Below, in pieces: positions 27,132 to 36,018 of a stretch of DNA of 64,000 nt. The notes below the pieces were generated by a model. The model did not search any database. It saw nothing but the letters and a program-made list of their open reading frames with translations, and was not told the DNA's origin. This DNA is from Paenibacillus sp. FSL R10-2734 (GTDB lineage Bacteria > Bacillota > Bacilli > Paenibacillales > Paenibacillaceae). The translations under genes were made by a program, and so were the position numbers. The stretch is taken from contig NZ_CP150170.1 in assembly GCF_037963865.1 (NCBI RefSeq), positions 4,650,001 to 4,714,000 of the forward strand. Reading direction: 5' to 3'. Position 1 is the first letter of the stretch. Each line of letters starts with the position of its first letter.

Positions 27132-28370
27132 TTACTGATTATATTTTTTTAGAATAACGGTTGCGTTATGTCCCCCGAATCCAAATGAATTCGACATTAC
27201 AATATCCAGATCTGCCTTACGTGGCACATTTGGTACATAATCCAAATCGCATTCTGGGTCCTGGTTGTCCAAATTAATCGTTGGTGCAATCATCCCTTTT
27301 TGCAAAGAGAGTCCGCAGATAATAGCCTCTACTCCACCAGCAGCACCTAGAAGATGACCTGTCATGGATTTCGTTGAGCTAATAGCTACTTTATAGGCGT
27401 GTTCGCCCAATGCTTTCTTAACAGCAGCCGTTTCTGATCTATCTCCTACAGGCGTTGAAGTACCATGTGCATTGATGTAATCAATATCTTCAGGAGAGAT
27501 ACCAGCATCACGGATGGCCATCTTCATGCAGCGAGCTGCACCATCTGGATCAGGCTCTGTCATATGATGAGCATCAGCGCTCAGTCCATAGCCGATAACC
27601 TCTGCGTAAATCTTCGCGCCACGTTTCTCTGCATGTTCGAGTGATTCAAGAATAAGAATTCCAGCGCCCTCTCCCATAACAAAACCGTCACGATCCACAT
27701 CAAACGGACGACTAGCCTTCTCAGGCTCATCATTACGAGTGGACATTGCTCTCATTGCACAAAAGCCCGCCATACCCGTTGGACGAATGGTCGCTTCTGA
27801 ACCTCCGCAGATCATTGCATCCGCGTCTCCACGTTGAATCAAGCGGAAGGATTCCCCAATGGAATGGCTTCCTGTAGCACAAGCTGTAACTGTCGTCGTA
27901 TTTGGACCCTTAGCACCGAGGTTAATGGACAGTTGCCCAGAACCCATGTTGGCGATCATCATCGGGATAAAGAATGGGCTAACCCGCTTTGGCCCTTTTT
28001 CAAGCAACAGATTATGATTGTCTTCCCAAGTACCAAGACCTCCGATACCCGAACCAACAGATACACCGATCCGTTCAGCATCGATATCTTCACCGATCTT
28101 AAGTCCGCTGTCTCTCAACGCGTCTTCACCGGCAGCCACTGCAAATTGTACAAAACGGTCCATCTTGCGGGCTTCCTTGCGGCCAAAAAGCGCCTCTGGA
28201 TCAAAATCTTTAACTGACGAAGCAATTTGCGTAGTATATTCACTGACATCAAAGGCCTCTACCATCGATACACCTGATTTACCGCTCATCAGATTATCCC
28301 AGAACGTCTCTAAATCTTTACCCAGTGATGTGACTACGCCCATCCCGGTTACAACCACTCTATGACTCAA
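27132..28370 (-). CDS. fabF: 3-oxoacyl-ACP synthase II
   Basis: 412 residues. I chose a TTG at 28370, since GGGGTG lies 7 bases before it and this gives the usual length; the next in-frame TTG upstream (28376) is too close to the site. The Cys-His-His triad is present: Cys164 in VTACATGSHS, His in INAHGTSTPVGD (about 304) and TGHLLGAAGG (about 341). It condenses malonyl-ACP with acyl-ACP in elongation. It is downstream of acpP across about 205 bases and directly upstream of rnc. Confidence 0.94.
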   Translation of the reverse strand: MSHRVVVTGMGVVTSLGKDLETFWDNLMSGKSGVSMVEAFDVSEYTTQIASSVKDFDPEALFGRKEARKMDRFVQFAVAAGEDALRDSGLKIGEDIDAERIGVSVGSGIGGLGTWEDNHNLLLEKGPKRVSPFFIPMMIANMGSGQLSINLGAKGPNTTTVTACATGSHSIGESFRLIQRGDADAMICGGSEATIRPTGMAGFCAMRAMSTRNDEPEKASRPFDVDRDGFVMGEGAGILILESLEHAEKRGAKIYAEVIGYGLSADAHHMTEPDPDGAARCMKMAIRDAGISPEDIDYINAHGTSTPVGDRSETAAVKKALGEHAYKVAISSTKSMTGHLLGAAGGVEAIICGLSLQKGMIAPTINLDNQDPECDLDYVPNVPRKADLDIVMSNSFGFGGHNATVILKKYNQ

Positions 28371-28577
28371 ACACAATCACCCCATCTATAGGCTGTATAC
28401 ATTATATTCAGTACATATATACTGCGAATTATTACTATATGAACAGCGGTCACCGCATCATTAAAGCTTCTGCGGTTCTGTTATCATCCCTATAAAGCTG
28501 CACATGGCAACCTTTAATGCTGTATAAATGAGGAGAAGCCCCGCCCAAGTTGGAACGGGACTCTCAATCATATGACT
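28371..28577 (-). other. Spacer between acpP and fabF
   Basis: 207 bases with no gene. Near the acpP end (about 28535-28562) a GC-rich hairpin, CCCGTTC with GGGCGGG, could attenuate the transcript on the minus strand, but no U-run follows. This may set the high acpP to low fabF expression ratio (inference). Confidence 0.4.
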
Positions 28578-28811
28578 CTAGGTATGAGATTGTATGTACT
28601 TCACAACTTCACCCACGGTCGTAATCGTCTCTGCATCTTCATCAGAGATTTCCATGTCGAATTCATCTTCCAATTCCATTACCAATTCTACTACATCAAG
28701 AGAATCAGCACCTAAATCATCTTTGAAAGACGCTTCTAATGTTACCTCAGCTTCATCGGCACCTAAGCGGTCGATGACAATGCGTTTTACACGCTCTAAT
28801 ACATCGGACAT
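28578..28811 (-). CDS. acpP: Acyl carrier protein
   Basis: 77 residues, acidic and helical. The phosphopantetheine site is Ser37 in DDLGADSLDVVE. GAGGAGGTGAA lies 7 bases before the ATG at 28811; the longer frame upstream is not used. It carries growing acyl chains for Fab enzymes and PlsX. It follows fabG after about 155 bases, which include a truncated dispersed repeat. Confidence 0.96.
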   Translation of the reverse strand: MSDVLERVKRIVIDRLGADEAEVTLEASFKDDLGADSLDVVELVMELEDEFDMEISDEDAETITTVGEVVKYIQSHT

Positions 28812-28924
28812 CCGGTTCACCTCCTCTTTTGGTATTATACGAGATATGAGGTCAAAATACCATAGACCGCAAAAAACGCTTTCCTGATCCCTCACATTTC
28901 TTCTTTAAAACAGTGTAATTTCTC

Positions 28925-28961
28925 CCAAGCATAAACGCCTTCGGCGTCTTTATAAGGACGG
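28925..28961 (+). repeat. Dispersed two-hairpin element, truncated copy A2
   Basis: It starts CCAAGCATAAACGCCTTCGG, as the copy at 33301 does, but breaks off after the GGACGG of the first hairpin. It sits between fabG and acpP in the middle of the operon. Confidence 0.65.
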
Positions 28962-28965
28962 AGAA

Positions 28966-29715
28966 TTACATATACATCCCGCCATCCACGTGTAGTGTCT
29001 GGCCGGTCATATAAGCGGCGCCTTCAGAAGCTAGGAAAACAACTGCCATAGCTATCTCTTCCGGACGCCCAAGGCGAGCTAGTGGAATGCCCTTCTCTAG
29101 CTCACTGCGAACTTCTTCAGAGAGCTCACGCGTCATATCTGTATCGATAAAACCAGGAGCGATACAGTTAACGGTGATGCCACGCGAAGAGAGCTCACGA
29201 GCGGCTGCTTTCGTTAGACCGATGACACCAGCCTTAGCTGCAGAGTAATTAGCCTGACCAGGGTTACCTGTCACACCCACAACCGAGGAAATATTAATGA
29301 TTCGACCGTAACGCTGCTTCATCATCGGACGTGTAGCTGCCTTAAGGCAATTAAACACACCCTTCAGATTCGTCTCGATCACTTGATCGAACTCTTCCTC
29401 TTTCATGCGCATAATCAGGTTGTCTCTGGTAATGCCGGCATTATTGACAACAATGTCAATACGTCCCCAGGTATTAAGAACCTCTTTCACAAGGCTCTCA
29501 GCCTGTTCACTATTACCAACATCCCCACGGATCGCAATGCCCTCCGAGCCAAGCTCTGCAATACGAGCCACAGTCTCGTGTGCCGCTGCTTCACTCCCTG
29601 CATAGTTCACAGCCACCTTTACGCCGTGTTCTGCAAGAGCAAGCGCGATACTACGACCAATGCCACGTGAGCCGCCAGTTACAAGGGCTGTCTGGCCCCG
29701 CAATGCTGAGAACAT
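28966..29715 (-). CDS. fabG: 3-oxoacyl-ACP reductase
   Basis: 249 residues, SDR fold. NADP motif TGGSRGIG (residues 13-20), NNAG (about 90), Ser in INISSVVG, YSAAKAG (Tyr about 154, Lys about 158), and the C-terminal MTGQTLHVDGGMYM. It reduces beta-ketoacyl-ACP. GGGGGAG precedes the ATG. It is 24 bases after fabD. Confidence 0.95.
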   Translation of the reverse strand: MFSALRGQTALVTGGSRGIGRSIALALAEHGVKVAVNYAGSEAAAHETVARIAELGSEGIAIRGDVGNSEQAESLVKEVLNTWGRIDIVVNNAGITRDNLIMRMKEEEFDQVIETNLKGVFNCLKAATRPMMKQRYGRIINISSVVGVTGNPGQANYSAAKAGVIGLTKAAARELSSRGITVNCIAPGFIDTDMTRELSEEVRSELEKGIPLARLGRPEEIAMAVVFLASEGAAYMTGQTLHVDGGMYM

Positions 29716-29739
29716 AGTTTACTCCCCCTTCTGACATAT

Positions 29740-30663
29740 TTACAAAACAGTTTGGACACTCTCAAGCGTATTAATGTTGATTACCTTGACTGTTTTGTCT
29801 ATTTTGCGGATAAGACCTGCCAGAACACTGCCAGAACCAATCTCAACAAAAGTATCCACACCATTCGCAATCAACCATTCAACACTGTCCTGCCAAAGCA
29901 CAGGGGAATACACCTGACGAACGAGCAATTCGCGAATTTCTTCGGGATCTGTTACTGGTGCTGCTGTGACATTAACAATGACAGGTACAGTTGGAGAATT
30001 AAAGGTTACCTTCTTCAACTCTTCTGCCAAACGGTCCGCAGCAGCTTTCATCATAGAAGAGTGAAACGGTCCACTTACTTCGAGCGGAATCGCCCGCTTA
30101 CCACCAGCTTCTTTAACGCGCTCCACAACACCGTTAACGCCTTCCTGAGATCCGGAAACAACGATCTGACCCGGGCAGTTGACGTTAGCTAGTTCCACAA
30201 CTCCACTCTCTTCAGATACATTTTGGCATAATAATGCCAGTGCCTCACGATCAGCTCCAAGCACTGCCGCCATTGCACCTTGACCACCTGGAACTGCTTC
30301 TTCCATGAAGCGACCGCGTAGGCGTACTAATGTTACAGCATCTTCATAAGACAACACACCCGCAGCAACTAATGCGCTATATTCTCCAAGGCTATGTCCA
30401 GCGACATAATCTGGCTTCAAGCCTTGTTCCCGCAAAGCTTCAAGATAAGCTACGCTAGCTGTAAGAAGCGCTGGCTGCGTATTTACTGTCTGCTTTAGCT
30501 CACTGTCCGGTCCTTCAAAAATCAGCTTACTCAGTGGAAATCCTAGAACTTCATCACCTTTTTCGAACACTGCACGACTGTTTGGAAGAGCATCGTATAC
30601 ATCCTTACCCATCCCAACTGCTTGTGCTCCCTGACCGGGAAAGACAAATGCGATTTTACCCAT
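29740..30663 (-). CDS. fabD: Malonyl-CoA:ACP transacylase
   Basis: 307 residues. The acyltransferase nucleophile is Ser91 in AGHSLGEYSA, and the catalytic His is in SGPFHSSMM (about 200). The oxyanion motif FPGQGAQ is at residues 8-14. It moves malonyl from CoA to ACP. It lies between fabH and fabG in the operon. Confidence 0.95.
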   Translation of the reverse strand: MGKIAFVFPGQGAQAVGMGKDVYDALPNSRAVFEKGDEVLGFPLSKLIFEGPDSELKQTVNTQPALLTASVAYLEALREQGLKPDYVAGHSLGEYSALVAAGVLSYEDAVTLVRLRGRFMEEAVPGGQGAMAAVLGADREALALLCQNVSEESGVVELANVNCPGQIVVSGSQEGVNGVVERVKEAGGKRAIPLEVSGPFHSSMMKAAADRLAEELKKVTFNSPTVPVIVNVTAAPVTDPEEIRELLVRQVYSPVLWQDSVEWLIANGVDTFVEIGSGSVLAGLIRKIDKTVKVININTLESVQTVL

Positions 30664-30700
30664 AAGTATGAACTCCTTCCCGTATTACGGTTTCAGCTTA

Positions 30701-31690
30701 TTACCAGATCAATACTGATGCGCCCCAAGTCAAGCCACCGCCGAATCCAACCATTAGAACGGTGTCGCCTTCTTTCATACGTCCTTCTTCCGCCGCTTCA
30801 ACAAGAGCTAGTGGAATAGAGGCCGCCGAAGTATTAGCATATTTATCAACATTGATCACACATTTCTCCGGTGGCAGATCCAAACGCTGCATAGCGGATT
30901 GAATGATACGAATATTCGCTTGGTGTGGTACAAACAAATCAATGTCTTCCTTACCCAGACCAGCTTTGGTAAGCACACGTTCTGTAGCTGAGCCCATCAC
31001 ACGAACTGCAAATTTAAATACTTCACGACCATTCATATAGATGAAATGCTTCTTATCTTCAACGGTTTGCTGAGATGCAGGCAAGCGTGAACCGCCGGCT
31101 TCTAGCTTAAGCAAGTTCCCACCAGAGCCTTCAGCACCCAGATCAAAGGATTGGAAGCCACGACCTTCTGGAACCTCGCCAATGATTACCGCGCCTGCTC
31201 CATCACCGAACAAGACACAAGTATTTCGATCCGTATAATCTGTGATGCGGGATAAAGTATCCGCTCCTATAATAAGGGCATTGTTGTACATTCCGTTCTG
31301 AATGAATCCAACCGCTGTAGCTAAGCTGTATACAAAACCAGAGCAGGCTGCTGACAAGTCAAACGCCGCAGCACCTTTAGCACCCAGTTTATCCTGCAAA
31401 ATGCAGGCTGTAGAAGGAAAGGAACTATCAGGTGTTACTGTTGCAATAATAATCAGATCCAAATCTTCGGCTTTCATTCCCGCGGAATCAAGTGCCTTTA
31501 GTGCTGCTTCATACGCTAGATCAGAGGTTGCCTCATGAGGCGCAGCAATATGTCTTTCACGGATGCCTGTCCGACTGACGATCCACTCATCGTTAGTCTC
31601 CACTATTTTTTCCAGATCGCTATTTGTCAATATTTTCTCAGGTACATATTTCCCAGTTCCTATAATTCCAACCGGTCGCAACTGTCTCAT
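30701..31690 (-). CDS. fabH: 3-oxoacyl-ACP synthase III
   Basis: 329 residues from the ATG at 31690; an in-frame GTG at 31702, overlapping the plsX stop, lacks ribosome-site spacing. The catalytic Cys is in DLSAACSGFVY (about 116), the His in FVPHQANIRI, and the Asn in YANTSAASIP. It starts fatty-acid synthesis from acetyl- or branched acyl-CoA, setting branched-chain content in Firmicutes. It sits between plsX and fabD, as in Paenibacillus. Confidence 0.93.
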   Translation of the reverse strand: MRQLRPVGIIGTGKYVPEKILTNSDLEKIVETNDEWIVSRTGIRERHIAAPHEATSDLAYEAALKALDSAGMKAEDLDLIIIATVTPDSSFPSTACILQDKLGAKGAAAFDLSAACSGFVYSLATAVGFIQNGMYNNALIIGADTLSRITDYTDRNTCVLFGDGAGAVIIGEVPEGRGFQSFDLGAEGSGGNLLKLEAGGSRLPASQQTVEDKKHFIYMNGREVFKFAVRVMGSATERVLTKAGLGKEDIDLFVPHQANIRIIQSAMQRLDLPPEKCVINVDKYANTSAASIPLALVEAAEEGRMKEGDTVLMVGFGGGLTWGASVLIW

Positions 31691-31698
31691 GTCGTCAC

Positions 31699-32688
31699 TC
31701 ACTTCCCGCTAATTTCCTTGGATATACTTGGCACAAGCTCAGCTTTCAGAGCAATCCGCGCTTGTCTTACTGCATTCTTAACCGCATTTCCGTCAGAAGA
31801 TCCGTGTCCCTTAACAACTAATCCGCTAAGACCGAGCAGCGGTGCACCACCGTGCTCTTTGTAATCCATTTTACCCTTTAGAGCTCTAAGCTCTGGCATC
31901 AGCATAGCCGCTCCAAGCTTAGTCTTCAGAGAACGACTAAATTGCTCCTTCAGCAAAGAGAACATTGCACTCGCCGTACCCTCTAGCGTTTTCAGCAAAA
32001 TATTACCAGCAAATCCATCGCAGACAAGCACATCGCAGTTCCCTGTCAGCACATCACGTGCCTCAACATTACCGATAAAATGTATGCCTGGCAAGTTCTC
32101 GAGCAGCGGGTAGGCTTCTTTCGTCAGTTCGTTGCCTTTCCCAGGCTCGGTCCCTACATTCAGAAGTCCAACACGCGGCTTAGCTATGCCATGCACTTTG
32201 TTCCGGTAAATGCTGCCCATCAGCGCATATTGAGCCAGATGTTCAGGCTTCGCATCCATGTTAGCACCAAGATCAAGAGCTAGCACGCCAACATCGTCAA
32301 GCGTTGGAATCATAGGCGCCAATGCGGGACGTTCAATCCCCTGCATTCGTCCAACTACGAGTAGCCCTGTAGTCATAAGTGCACCTGTGTTGCCTGATGA
32401 AATCATAGCATCTGCTTCGCCTTCACGCACCATTCGTCCAGCTACAACCATGGATGAATCTTTTTTACGACGAACTGCCTTAACTGGCTCTTCATCAGAG
32501 CCAATGACGTCTCCTGCATGACGTATCGTCAGGTTAGACGGCTTGTCCTTCAGCAGTGGCTCTAATCTGGCTTGGTCACCTACGAGCACAATCTGTGTAT
32601 CTTTCCATTCCGCGGCCGCGGACAACGCCCCCTCGACATTACATTCAGGAGCGTTGTCCCCGCCCATGGCATCAATGGCGATCAGCAA
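31699..32688 (-). CDS. plsX: Phosphate acyltransferase PlsX
   Basis: 329 residues from a TTG at 32688, chosen because AAGGGGG lies 8 bases upstream and the protein then starts at the family's usual MLIAIDAMGGDNAP. An ATG at 32715 would add 9 unusual residues. It makes acyl-phosphate from acyl-ACP for phospholipid synthesis. It overlaps the end of fapR by 17 bases and abuts fabH, so the three are tightly coupled. Confidence 0.93.
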   Translation of the reverse strand: MLIAIDAMGGDNAPECNVEGALSAAAEWKDTQIVLVGDQARLEPLLKDKPSNLTIRHAGDVIGSDEEPVKAVRRKKDSSMVVAGRMVREGEADAMISSGNTGALMTTGLLVVGRMQGIERPALAPMIPTLDDVGVLALDLGANMDAKPEHLAQYALMGSIYRNKVHGIAKPRVGLLNVGTEPGKGNELTKEAYPLLENLPGIHFIGNVEARDVLTGNCDVLVCDGFAGNILLKTLEGTASAMFSLLKEQFSRSLKTKLGAAMLMPELRALKGKMDYKEHGGAPLLGLSGLVVKGHGSSDGNAVKNAVRQARIALKAELVPSISKEISGK

Positions 32689-33268
32689 TATGGTTACCCC
32701 CTTCACTGTGATCATCGTTTGCGGACCGATATACTATAAAATGGCCCTGAAACACTAGTTCTTCTCCGACATAGGTGAACACGTCTACCTCCGCTTTGCC
32801 ACCTCTACCGGCGAGTGACCTCACCTGTGCTTTGGCAATACACTTCTCACCTAGCTGAACTGTGCGCACAAAACGAATATCAGCTGAAGCGGTCAGAGCA
32901 ATTTCATCATTGATTACAGCAACCGCAAGTGAGTTAGCTTGAGCAAACACATAGTGACCACGCGCGATCCCGTTTCTAGAGAAGACATGATCTTCGCGAA
33001 TCTCAAATATCGAAATACCACTCTTGTCCAGCTGCAAATCCACAATGTCACCAATGACTTCATCCGCAGGCAAAGAGCGCACCTGATCATAGGAGTGCTC
33101 TGCCATTTGCTTCATTCGCTCACGCAGTTCTGGTATTCCCAGCTCCATCCGGTCTAACCGAATCGTCTGAATGCTAACCTTCAGCTGACGAGTCAATTCC
33201 CGATCCGTTACAAAAGGATTGCCTGCGATTATATGTAGCAGCTGTTGCTGACGTTCTTTCTTGGACAT
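32672..33268 (-). CDS. fapR: FapR, malonyl-CoA-sensing repressor of lipid genes
   Basis: 198 residues. An N-terminal DeoR-type helix-turn-helix (residues 1-60, RQQQLLHIIAGNPFVTDREL, IQTIRLDRMELGIPELRERM) is joined to a hotdog-fold effector domain (SRNGIARGHYVFAQANSLAV). Malonyl-CoA binding releases it from DNA. It is the first gene of the fab operon. A near-perfect FapR inverted repeat lies upstream at 33465-33484, next to a -10 box, so it represses its own operon. Confidence 0.95.
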   Translation of the reverse strand: MSKKERQQQLLHIIAGNPFVTDRELTRQLKVSIQTIRLDRMELGIPELRERMKQMAEHSYDQVRSLPADEVIGDIVDLQLDKSGISIFEIREDHVFSRNGIARGHYVFAQANSLAVAVINDEIALTASADIRFVRTVQLGEKCIAKAQVRSLAGRGGKAEVDVFTYVGEELVFQGHFIVYRSANDDHSEGGNHIADRH

Positions 33269-33300
33269 CCGCTCGATTGCGGCTCACCTCCTGGCACGTG

Positions 33301-33400
33301 CCAAGCATAAACGCCTTCGGCATCCTTATTAGGACGGTAAGCGTTTAAGCGAGAAATATAAGGCATAAAGTATAGGTGCTAACTTATACTTTCTTATATT
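33301..33400 (+). repeat. Dispersed two-hairpin element, copy A3
   Basis: It begins CCAAGCATAAACGCC. Hairpin 1 has arms AAACG/CGTTT with an inner TCCTTATTAGGA; hairpin 2 pairs ATATAAG with CTTATAT, and AAGTATAG with CTTATACTT. It lies in the 5' leader of fapR, between operator and coding region. Confidence 0.78.
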
Positions 33401-33464
33401 TTAAAGAAAGCATTCGGCCGCTTAAATGGCCGCTGTTATATTAGGTCAAATAATCATAATTATT

Positions 33465-33494
33465 ATTTAGAACCAGGTACTAATATGTAGTATA
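33465..33494 (-). promoter_or_regulatory. FapR operator and -10 box of the fab operon
   Basis: On the minus strand, 33484-33465 reads ATTAGTACCTGGTTCTAAAT, an inverted repeat with the perfect FapR half-site TTAGTACCT. A -10 box TATACT (33494-33489) lies 4 bases upstream, so the operator covers the transcription start. A -35 match is weak. Confidence 0.82.
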
Positions 33495-33544
33495 AAGCAT
33501 GCCGCAGCAAAAATAAAGCATTGACTTCTAGGGGATTTATATTT

Positions 33545-33644
33545 GGATAAGCAAAAACGCCTTCGACGTCCCTATTAGACGGTAAGCGTTTGTGCGAAAA
33601 ATATAAGGATAATGTATAACATGAAACTTTTACTTTCTTATAAT
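33545..33644 (+). repeat. Dispersed two-hairpin element, copy A4
   Basis: Same orientation as the copy at 33301 and about 245 bp away, starting GATAAGCAAAAACGCCTTCG and ending in TACTTTCTTATAATT. It lies between the rpmF terminator and the fapR promoter. Confidence 0.75.
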
Positions 33645-33654
33645 TCAAAAAAAA

Positions 33655-33681
33655 TAGTACCTCACCGATAGTGAAGTACTA
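33655..33681 (-). terminator. Intrinsic terminator of yceD-rpmF
   Basis: The stem TAGTACTTCAC with GTGAGGTACTA (one G-U pair) and a 5-base loop is followed on the minus strand by TTTTTTTT. Confidence 0.88.
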
Positions 33682-33693
33682 CTTATTCTGAAA

Positions 33694-33867
33694 CTATTGT
33701 TTGATGATTTCTCTTGCTTTGTAAGTTCCGCAAACTTTACATACGTGGTGAGCCAATTTCAACTCTCCGCATTGTTCGCATTTCACCATGCCCGGCACAA
33801 CCAACTTAAAGTGGGTGCGACGTTTGTCACGGCGTGTTTTAGACGTTCTACGTTGTGGTACTGCCAT
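33694..33867 (-). CDS. rpmF: Ribosomal protein bL32
   Basis: 57 residues from the ATG at 33867 with GGAGGTGG just upstream. Starts MAVPQRRTSKTRRDKRRTHF; the zinc ribbon has all four cysteines (CEQCGELKLAHHVCKVC). It is a component of the 50S subunit, directly downstream of yceD as in most bacteria. Confidence 0.96.
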   Translation of the reverse strand: MAVPQRRTSKTRRDKRRTHFKLVVPGMVKCEQCGELKLAHHVCKVCGTYKAREIIKQ

Positions 33868-33936
33868 GTGTTCCACCTCCTTGTGATATTTCTGTCAGCC
33901 TGCTCCTCGGAGCAGGATGTGTTTTGTTGTAATGTT

Positions 33937-34449
33937 TCATTTGAAAAAGTCTTTCAACCCAGCGAGTCGAGGATCGATCACTGTGTTGTCGCAACTGCAG
34001 GTGCCTTCGTTCAAGTTCTGTCCGCATTTCTGACAAAGACCAAGACAGTCTGCCTTGCACAATACCGAATCCGGTAAGTGCAGTACGAAATTTTCTTCCA
34101 CATACGGGATAAGATCCACAACCTCATCCTTGACGTAAATGAGATCCTCATCTTCGTCATCATCTGGAAGAACTGGCTGCTTAAGCCACTTGAAAGTCTC
34201 AGCAAAAGGAATGTTCAAATCACTTTTGACCTCCGTGAGACAACGTGAACATAACATGTCCACATCTCCACTCAGTTTTCCCACCACGTTCACACAATCG
34301 GTTCCCGCGGGCAGCGCTTTAAGGTCCACTGAGAGCGGAGCAACAGTTAGAATATCCTTGCGCCCTTTGACTACCTCGCTGACATCCACAACATCGTGAA
34401 TATGTAACGGTTCGTCGGCATTCGCTAATTTGCGAAAGTGAATCTGCAT
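33937..34449 (-). CDS. yceD: DUF177 family protein (YceD-like)
   Basis: 170 residues from the ATG at 34449 (GGGAG 7 bases upstream). It has the family's CSRCL...CKADCLGLCQKCGQNLNEGTC zinc-type cysteines, an acidic central insert (PDDDEDEDLIYV), and a C-terminal IDPRLAGLKDFF. The protein affects 23S rRNA or 50S biogenesis in plants and E. coli. It forms an operon with rpmF and has a good sigma-A promoter at 34478-34507. Confidence 0.9.
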   Translation of the reverse strand: MQIHFRKLANADEPLHIHDVVDVSEVVKGRKDILTVAPLSVDLKALPAGTDCVNVVGKLSGDVDMLCSRCLTEVKSDLNIPFAETFKWLKQPVLPDDDEDEDLIYVKDEVVDLIPYVEENFVLHLPDSVLCKADCLGLCQKCGQNLNEGTCSCDNTVIDPRLAGLKDFFK

Positions 34450-34477
34450 ACTTATCACTCCCAAACAAACAAAATTT

Positions 34478-34507
34478 ATTATACCTAGTATTATATACCT
34501 TTGTCAA
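34478..34507 (-). promoter_or_regulatory. Sigma-A promoter of yceD-rpmF
   Basis: On the minus strand a perfect -35 TTGACA (34507-34502) and -10 TATAAT (34483-34478) are 18 bases apart, 28 bases before the yceD start. Confidence 0.83.
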
Positions 34508-34632
34508 CCATTTTCCCTTTATATTGTTTCAGGAATTGGAGAGAATTATGATATAACTATTAGTGTAAATCAAAAGTACAACTTATGCTAACAGGATATC
34601 TAGTCATTAAACCTACTAACACTATAAGTGAG

Positions 34633-34739
34633 TGTTCAAAAAGTACGGTTTTCAGCACCGGAAGTTTCGCCTGAATTCAATATTCGATGTCGAATAATCT
34701 TCTTGGAATACTTCGTGATCAAAAGCGGACTTTTTGAAC
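34633..34739. repeat. 107-bp MITE-like element with 11-bp terminal inverted repeats
   Basis: The ends are GTTCAAAAAGT (34633-34643) and ACTTTTTGAAC (34729-34739), perfect complements. A central palindrome, TATTCGATGTCGAATA, lies at 34681-34696. There is no coding capacity. It lies in the intergenic region between the divergent yceD and tmcAL genes. The remainder of 34508-34779 shows nothing else. Confidence 0.75.
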
Positions 34740-34779
34740 AACCTCTATAAATAAATCTTACACTCGGAGGGAAGCAGCT

Positions 34780-36018
34780 GTGACAACGGTCGGAATAATT
34801 GCAGAATACAATCCATTACATAACGGGCATGTACACCACTTCACCGAATCCAAAAGACTATCCGGCGCTGATAGCTCCATCGTCATCATGAGCGGTCCCT
34901 TTACGCAGCGCGGCGAGCCGGCGGCGGTAAGCAAGCAGGCCCGGACGGAGATGGCGCTACGAATGGGCGCCGACCTCGTCATTGAGCTGCCGGTGACCTA
35001 TGCCGTAGGGCCCGCAGAATGGTTCGCCTTCGGAGCAGTTGCACTGCTGGAAGCGACCGGGGTCGTGGACAGCTTGTGCTTCGGCTCCGAAGCCGGCACT
35101 TTGGGTTTGCTGCTTCCTCTGGCCAGGTATCTGGCAGAGGAAAGCAGCGAACTTCAGAGCGAGATTCGCCGCCGCATGGCGCTCGGAGCGAGCTTTCCTG
35201 CCGCGTACAGCGCAGCGGCGGCGGTGGCCTTTGAAGGGACTCACCGTAACGAGGAGAGTCCCGGCGACGCTGGCGCGCTGCTGCGCCAGCCGAATAACAG
35301 CCTTGGCTTGCATTATCTTATCGCTTTACAGAGGCTGAACAGCAAGATACAGCCACTGACCGTCCCGCGTACGGCAGCTGGTTTCCATGATCCCTTGCAA
35401 GCAGGATCATCTATTGCAAGCGCAACTGCTATTCGCAAGCTGCTGCAAGAAGGTGGATCACCGGCGCCTTACATGCCGGAATATAGCGTGTCCATATTGG
35501 AAAGAGAGCATGCAGCCGGTAGAGGCCCTCTGGAGCTGGAGCATTTCCGAGGCCCCCTCCGTCACCTGCTCTCTACACGCACTGCTGCCGAGCTACGAAC
35601 AATCCAAGATATGAACGAAGGCCTAGAGAACAGAATCCTACGTCTTCTACCTGAAATGGAGCAATTTTCTATTTCAGGTTTGCTCCAAGCCCTTAAGAGC
35701 AAGCGTTATACTCATACTCGGCTACAACGCCTGTTGCTACACATTTTGCTTAATCATACAAAGGAAGAAATGACCCCTTCTGTACTAGCAGAGGGGCCCG
35801 GTTATATTCGAATCCTTGGTTTTAGAGAAAGTGGACGCGTACTTCTAAAGCAGATGAAGCAAAAAGCAACCTTACCCATCGTCACGCGACCGTCACTATG
35901 CGCTCATCCACAGTTAGAGCGAGATCTACAAGCGGCATCCGTTTTTTCTGGCGCCTTTCGAGAACCTCTCAGAACAGATATGTATCGCGATTTCTTGGAA
36001 CCTCCGGTCATGGTTTGA
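34780..36018 (+). CDS. tmcAL: tRNA(Met) cytidine acetate ligase
   Basis: 412 residues (YlbM). It starts at a GTG with CGGAGGG 9 bases upstream. The nucleotidyltransferase HIGH-type motif is EYNPLHNGHVHH (about residues 9-20), followed by SKRLSGADSSIVIMSG and QRGEPAAVSK; ISGLLQALKSKRYTHTRLQR marks the C-terminal RNA-binding part. It makes ac4C at the wobble base of elongator tRNA-Met using acetate and ATP. The stretch 34900-35300 is G+C rich. Its end overlaps the convergent sepM gene by 11 bases. Confidence 0.93.
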   Translation: MTTVGIIAEYNPLHNGHVHHFTESKRLSGADSSIVIMSGPFTQRGEPAAVSKQARTEMALRMGADLVIELPVTYAVGPAEWFAFGAVALLEATGVVDSLCFGSEAGTLGLLLPLARYLAEESSELQSEIRRRMALGASFPAAYSAAAAVAFEGTHRNEESPGDAGALLRQPNNSLGLHYLIALQRLNSKIQPLTVPRTAAGFHDPLQAGSSIASATAIRKLLQEGGSPAPYMPEYSVSILEREHAAGRGPLELEHFRGPLRHLLSTRTAAELRTIQDMNEGLENRILRLLPEMEQFSISGLLQALKSKRYTHTRLQRLLLHILLNHTKEEMTPSVLAEGPGYIRILGFRESGRVLLKQMKQKATLPIVTRPSLCAHPQLERDLQAASVFSGAFREPLRTDMYRDFLEPPVMV

